DNA from: Micavibrio sp. UBA7657
GTDB taxonomy: Bacteria > Pseudomonadota > Alphaproteobacteria > Micavibrionales > Micavibrionaceae
Assembly: GCA_002483465.1 (NCBI GenBank)
Contig: DLHX01000005.1
Location: 1-64,000 of the forward strand
DNA length: 64,000 nt
Direction of reading: 5' to 3'
Shown: positions 60,516 through 64,000 of the stretch, piece after piece
How the letters are laid out: every line of letters starts with the position of its first letter
How positions within the stretch are numbered: position 1 is the first letter of the stretch
Position numbers and translations under genes: made by a program
Notes under the pieces: model-generated
Databases searched by the model: none
Told to the model about the DNA's origin: nothing
Seen by the model: the letters and a program-made list of their open reading frames with translations, nothing else

Positions 60516-60920
60516 TTAGGAAGCGAGTTTATTGATGGTTTCCCATTCTTCTTTGGTAATGGGCGTGACAGACAGGCGCGATTGCCTGATGAGCGCCATG
60601 GATTTGAGCGCGGGCGTGGATTTCATGGTGGCGAGGGTGACGGGGGCGGGAAGTTTCTTCACGGTCTTGAGATCGACCATGCCGAACTTGCCCTCTTTGT
60701 CCGTGTGGTCGGGGTAATATTCTTTAGACACCTCAACAATGCCGACAATCTCCTTGCCTTCGTTCGAATGGTAGAAGAAAACCTTGTCGCCCTTTTTCAT
60801 GGCTTTCATGTTGCCCGCGGCCTGATAGTTACGCACGCCGGACCAGAAGGTGGTTCCGTCTTTCACCATCTTGTCCCAGGAATAGGTCGAGGGTTCGGAT
60901 TTGACGAGCCAGTAGGGCAT
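60516..60920 (-). CDS. EVE-domain protein
   Basis: This 134-residue protein is a complete EVE domain, a PUA-like fold thought to bind modified bases in DNA or RNA. The N-terminal signature MPYWLVKSEPSTYSWDKM and GVRNYQAAGNMKAMKKGDKVFFYHSNEGKEIVGIVEV are typical. The substrate is unknown. Its start overlaps the gpsA stop codon by one base (TAATG), so the two are translationally linked, with EVE last in the tsaD-gpsA-EVE unit. Homologues often appear downstream of tsaD-gpsA-ycii genes in Proteobacteria. Confidence 0.93.
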   Translation of the reverse strand: MPYWLVKSEPSTYSWDKMVKDGTTFWSGVRNYQAAGNMKAMKKGDKVFFYHSNEGKEIVGIVEVSKEYYPDHTDKEGKFGMVDLKTVKKLPAPVTLATMKSTPALKSMALIRQSRLSVTPITKEEWETINKLAS

Positions 60921-61912
60921 TAGTTTTCCACGCCTGCCGGGCGGCTGAGCAATTCCTCGATGGCCTTGTCGACGCTGAGGCCTTCATTCAGGCATTTGTT
61001 GACGGCCGTTGTGATCGGCATTTCGACTTTCAATTTTTTGGCCAGTTCGATGGTGGCCTTCGCCGTGTGCACGCCTTCGGTAACTTCCTTGCGCGTTCCC
61101 AGAACTTCATCAAGCGTTTTGCCTTGGCCGAGCGCCGCGCCGAGTGAGAAATTACGCGATTGCATCGAGGAGCAGGTGAGCATGAGGTCGCCAATGCCGC
61201 AGAGGCCGAGCATGGTTTCTTTTTTGCCGCCGAGTGCAATGGTGAGGCGCGTGATTTCAGCGAGGCCGCGTGTAACGAGGGCGGCGCGTGCGCTGTCGCC
61301 CATGTTGCGGCCATGAATGATGCCGCAGGCGATGGCGATGACGTTCTTGATTGCGCCGGAAACTTGTGCGCCCGCGACATCGTCGGTCACATAGGTGCGG
61401 AAAAATTTCGAGCCGAGCGAGGATTGCAGCTGCTTGGCCAGAAGTTCGTCCTTGCAGGCGAGTGTCACCGCACCGGGCAGGCCGCGCGCGATTTCAGCGG
61501 CGAAGGTTGGGCCGGTGAGGATGGAAATTTTTGCTTTTGGCGCGACCTCTTCAGCGACCTGCGACAATAATAATCCGGTGCCGATCTCGATGCCTTTCGC
61601 GCATATGACGACAGGTTTGTCGTTCAAGTCTTTTTTCAGGCTGCCGAGCGTGGTGCGCACATATTGAGCGGGTGAGACCAGAACGAGGATGTCTTTTTTC
61701 GCGATGTCATCCAGCGAGCCGGTCGCGTTCAGCGATTTCGAGAGTTCAACGCCGGGGAGAAAAACTGAATTCTGGTGATGCGTGCGGATGGAATTGACGA
61801 CTTCGGGTTCGCGCGCCCAGAGCGTCGTGTCGCGCCCGTTTTTCGCGAAGACCTGCGCGAGGGCCGTTCCCCATGCGCCGCCGCCGATAACGCCGATTGA
61901 TTGCATCTTCAA
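60920..61912 (-). CDS. gpsA: Glycerol-3-phosphate dehydrogenase [NAD(P)+]
   Basis: This enzyme makes sn-glycerol 3-phosphate for phospholipids from dihydroxyacetone phosphate. The 330-residue protein has the nucleotide motif VIGGGAWGTALAQVFAKNG at the N-terminus, then ILVLVSPAQYVRTTL, CAKGIEIGTG, SILTGPTFAAEIARG and the catalytic Lys region VSGAIKNVIAIACGI. GLCGIGDLMLTCSS completes the family pattern. It starts 4 bp after the tsaD stop on the same strand. Confidence 0.97.
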   Translation of the reverse strand: MKMQSIGVIGGGAWGTALAQVFAKNGRDTTLWAREPEVVNSIRTHHQNSVFLPGVELSKSLNATGSLDDIAKKDILVLVSPAQYVRTTLGSLKKDLNDKPVVICAKGIEIGTGLLLSQVAEEVAPKAKISILTGPTFAAEIARGLPGAVTLACKDELLAKQLQSSLGSKFFRTYVTDDVAGAQVSGAIKNVIAIACGIIHGRNMGDSARAALVTRGLAEITRLTIALGGKKETMLGLCGIGDLMLTCSSMQSRNFSLGAALGQGKTLDEVLGTRKEVTEGVHTAKATIELAKKLKVEMPITTAVNKCLNEGLSVDKAIEELLSRPAGVEN

Positions 61913-61916
61913 TACC

Positions 61917-62993
61917 TTAAGCTTTTACTCCCGCACCATGGCGCGGCTCTGCGGAGGGGTCAAGGGGCCAGCGGGGCCGCGCTTTGACGTCGAGTGAATC
62001 GCTAAGGCCCTTGTTCAGGCGCTCGATTCCCACCCAGGCGATCATCGCTGCGTTGTCGGAGCAGAGGTTGAGGGGGGGTGCGTACAGCTTTGCCTTGTGC
62101 GCGGCGGCGGTTTTTTCGAGCTGGGCGCGGATTGCCATGTTGGCCGCGACGCCGCCGGAGACGACCAGCGCGGGGCTTTTCGGGCTGTACGTCTTGATGA
62201 ATTTTTCGAGGGCGCGGCTGCAGCGGTCGGCGAGGGTTTCGGCCATGGCGGATTGCAGGGCGTGGCAAAGGTCGGCGACATCGTCCTGTTTAAGCGTTCC
62301 TTCGGGCAGGGATTCGACAGCGTTACGAACGGCGGTTTTGAGGCCTGAAAAGGAGAAGTCCAGTTCCTTACGGCCCAGCATCGGGCGGGGGAGGTCGAAG
62401 CGTTTTATGGCGGCCGCCGGATTTTTACAGAGCGCGGCGATTTTCTCGACCTGCGGTCCGCCGGGATAGGGGAGGCCCATGAGTTTGGCTGATTTGTCGA
62501 AGCACTCGCCGGCGGCGTCGTCGAGGGTGGTGCCCCAGCGTTTATATTGCCCGACATCTTCGGCGACCAGAATTTGCGTATGGCCACCTGAGATCAAAAG
62601 AAGCAAATAGGGAAATTCCAACCGGTCGGTAAGTCGCGGTGTGAGGGCGTGGCCTTCCAGATGATTTACAGCTATAAAAGGAATATTTCCGGCGCTGGCG
62701 ATGGCCTTTCCTGCCATCATACCGACCAGTACGCCTCCTATTAAGCCGGGCCCGCAGGTGGCAGCGACGGCGTTTATATCGTCGAAGGAAAGCTTCGCGT
62801 CATCAAGCGCGGCCTTTATGAGCGTGTGCAAATGATCGAGGTGCGAGCGCGCGGCGATCTCCGGCACCACGCCGCCGAAGGATTTGTGCTCCTTGATCTG
62901 GCTCAGCACCAGGTTGGCCAGGATTTTGCCCTCGCTCGTTACAACCGCGGCGGCGGTCTCGTCGCAGCTTGTTTCTATGCCTAAAACATTCAT
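61917..62993 (-). CDS. tsaD: tRNA threonylcarbamoyladenosine synthesis protein TsaD
   Basis: This is the catalytic subunit that, with TsaB and TsaE, adds threonylcarbamoyl to A37 of tRNAs that read ANN codons. The 358-residue protein begins MNVLGIETSCDETAAAVV. It has the metal ligands His111 and His115 in NHLEGHALTP, the ASKHA-type loops FPYLLLLISGGHTQIL and SGGVAANMAIR, and CSDNAAMIAW near the end. It is divergent from hemC with about 40 bp between the starts and leads the tsaD-gpsA-EVE unit. Confidence 0.97.
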   Translation of the reverse strand: MNVLGIETSCDETAAAVVTSEGKILANLVLSQIKEHKSFGGVVPEIAARSHLDHLHTLIKAALDDAKLSFDDINAVAATCGPGLIGGVLVGMMAGKAIASAGNIPFIAVNHLEGHALTPRLTDRLEFPYLLLLISGGHTQILVAEDVGQYKRWGTTLDDAAGECFDKSAKLMGLPYPGGPQVEKIAALCKNPAAAIKRFDLPRPMLGRKELDFSFSGLKTAVRNAVESLPEGTLKQDDVADLCHALQSAMAETLADRCSRALEKFIKTYSPKSPALVVSGGVAANMAIRAQLEKTAAAHKAKLYAPPLNLCSDNAAMIAWVGIERLNKGLSDSLDVKARPRWPLDPSAEPRHGAGVKA

Positions 62994-63034
62994 AATGACG
63001 CCCTAATTTACCTAAGGTGATAAGGCCACGGACC

Positions 63035-63979
63035 ATGACTGTCAAACCGGGAAAGCTGAGGATCGGCACGCGCGGCTCGCCACTGGCGCTGCGGCAGACG
63101 GAAATCGTCTGCGCGGAGCTGGCACGCGTACGCCCGGATTTAGAGATCGAAACCGTGATTATAAAGACCTCCGGCGACTGGGTTACGACGCAAGGCGAGC
63201 GTCCCCTGGATGCGCGCGGCGGGGGCAAGGCGCTGTTTGCCAAGGAGCTGCAGGAGGCCCTGCTGGAAGACCGCATCGATGCCGCCGTGCACTCGATGAA
63301 GGACATGGATTCGTCCCCGCCGCCAGGCCTGGCGATTACTTGCATGCTACCCCGGGAGGATGTCCGAGATGCCGTTATTATGAGAAGCGATGGCCCCCCC
63401 GTTTCGTCGCTCGATGATCTGCCGGAAGGTGTCAAAATCGGGACCTGCAGTCTACGCCGCCAGGGGATGTTACTGGCCGCCCGACCGGATCTGGATGTGG
63501 TCTCGATCCGGGGGAATGTCGGGACCAGAATTGAGAAAATGGAGGCCTGGAAATTGGCCGGAATCCTCTTGGCCAAAGCCGGATTAAATCGGCTAAATAT
63601 GGCTAAAAAAGCTGATTTTCTGCTGCCTTTCGAGGTCATGCTGCCGTCTGCCGGACAGGGGTCTATAGGTATTGAAACTAAAGAGAAATCCTTGGATATT
63701 ATAGCCATATTTAGCCAAATAAAGTGCCAGAAGACGTTTTTCGAGGTCGAGTGCGAGCGTGCGGCCCTGGCCGCTTTGGGCGGCGGGTGCCATACGCCGG
63801 TCGGTTCCTATGCGGTTCTGGAGAACAATAATCTGTGGCTTCGTATGCGTTTGATTTCCCCGGACGGGGTTAAAAACTACATTGAAGAGGGGCGCGCTCC
63901 TGTTGATGACGGCAACGCGCTTGGCCACGAGTTAGGAACCAGACTTCGCGAAAAAGCGCCAAAGGAGTTATTATACTAA
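63035..63979 (+). CDS. hemC: Porphobilinogen deaminase (hydroxymethylbilane synthase)
   Basis: This enzyme condenses four porphobilinogens in haem synthesis. I start it at the ATG at 63035 (MTVKPGKLRIGTRGSPLAL; GTG 63017 is possible), giving 314 residues. Family blocks are RIGTRGSPLALRQTE, FAKELQEALLEDRIDAAVHSMKDM, IGTCSLRRQGML and the dipyrromethane cofactor Cys252 in GGGCHTPVG. The last 60 codons use more A/T-ending codons than upstream. A further ATG follows 1 bp after the stop (63981), probably the next haem gene. Confidence 0.96.
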   Translation: MTVKPGKLRIGTRGSPLALRQTEIVCAELARVRPDLEIETVIIKTSGDWVTTQGERPLDARGGGKALFAKELQEALLEDRIDAAVHSMKDMDSSPPPGLAITCMLPREDVRDAVIMRSDGPPVSSLDDLPEGVKIGTCSLRRQGMLLAARPDLDVVSIRGNVGTRIEKMEAWKLAGILLAKAGLNRLNMAKKADFLLPFEVMLPSAGQGSIGIETKEKSLDIIAIFSQIKCQKTFFEVECERAALAALGGGCHTPVGSYAVLENNNLWLRMRLISPDGVKNYIEEGRAPVDDGNALGHELGTRLREKAPKELLY

Positions 63980-63980
63980 T

Positions 63981-64000
63981 ATGACAAAAACGAACGGAGG
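63981..64000 (+). CDS. Start of a downstream gene, cut by window edge (possibly hemD)
   Basis: An ATG follows the hemC TAA by 1 bp and an AGGAG stretch lies 14 bp upstream. Only about 6 codons (MTKTNG) are present. hemD commonly follows hemC, but nothing in the sequence proves it. Confidence 0.4.

Overview
The window looks like chromosomal DNA of an alphaproteobacterium, possibly of the Micavibrio/Rhodospirillales kind (the order is my inference). The main support is a circularly permuted two-piece tmRNA gene, a GapR-type nucleoid protein, an alpha-type SspB adaptor, a 1,600-residue NAD-glutamate dehydrogenase and the hflK-hflC-DUF2065-degP-miaA gene order. No rRNA, CRISPR array, integrase, transposase or phage structural operon was seen.

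Layout. 1-12 kb: cytochrome oxidase (coxB-coxA, coxA cut by the window edge), rsmE, ubiA, NAD-GDH and a System II cytochrome c maturation cluster (resB-ccsA-thioredoxin). 12-19 kb: bdhA, glgP, a formyltransferase, a miniature flagellar-rod-like protein, a secreted protein, an EamA transporter and a family 2 glycosyltransferase. 19-24 kb: branched-chain amino acid synthesis (ilvC, ilvN, ilvB), with an unannotated Leu/Val-rich leader peptide and attenuator in front of ilvB, and small orphan genes. 24-33 kb: miaA, degP, DUF2065, hflC, hflK, mrp, folA, thyA, msrB. 33.5-38.3 kb: two-piece tmRNA, an O-antigen-ligase-like protein, sspB, a hydrolase, a CBS protein and tRNA-Arg with a duplicated 3' end. 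38.3-55.5 kb: one 17.2-kb locus for a giant surface protein. 55.9-64 kb: an ABC1 kinase, a DotI/IcmL-like secreted protein, gapR, acs, an EVE protein, gpsA, tsaD and hemC.

The most unusual element is the 38,329-55,505 locus, about 5,725 codons if one apparent frameshift is repaired. It joins a pilin/pseudopilin-like N-terminus to thousands of residues of phage-tail-fibre-like and YadA-head-like repeats, including eight near-identical cassettes of about 290 bp. It ends in a peptidase-S74 intramolecular chaperone followed by a C-terminal membrane segment. I read it as a pilin-tethered giant fibre or adhesin. A second notable system is protein quality control: the tmRNA encodes an unusually long 24-residue tag carrying two copies of the SspB-type AANDN motif, and sspB lies 2.2 kb downstream.

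Several palindromic repeat elements sit in or beside genes. One lies inside the signal-peptide region of a lipoprotein gene, one supplies the stop codon of mrp, and a 116-bp palindrome follows the tmRNA terminator. All calls come from reading the sequence and translations. No database search or folding program was run.
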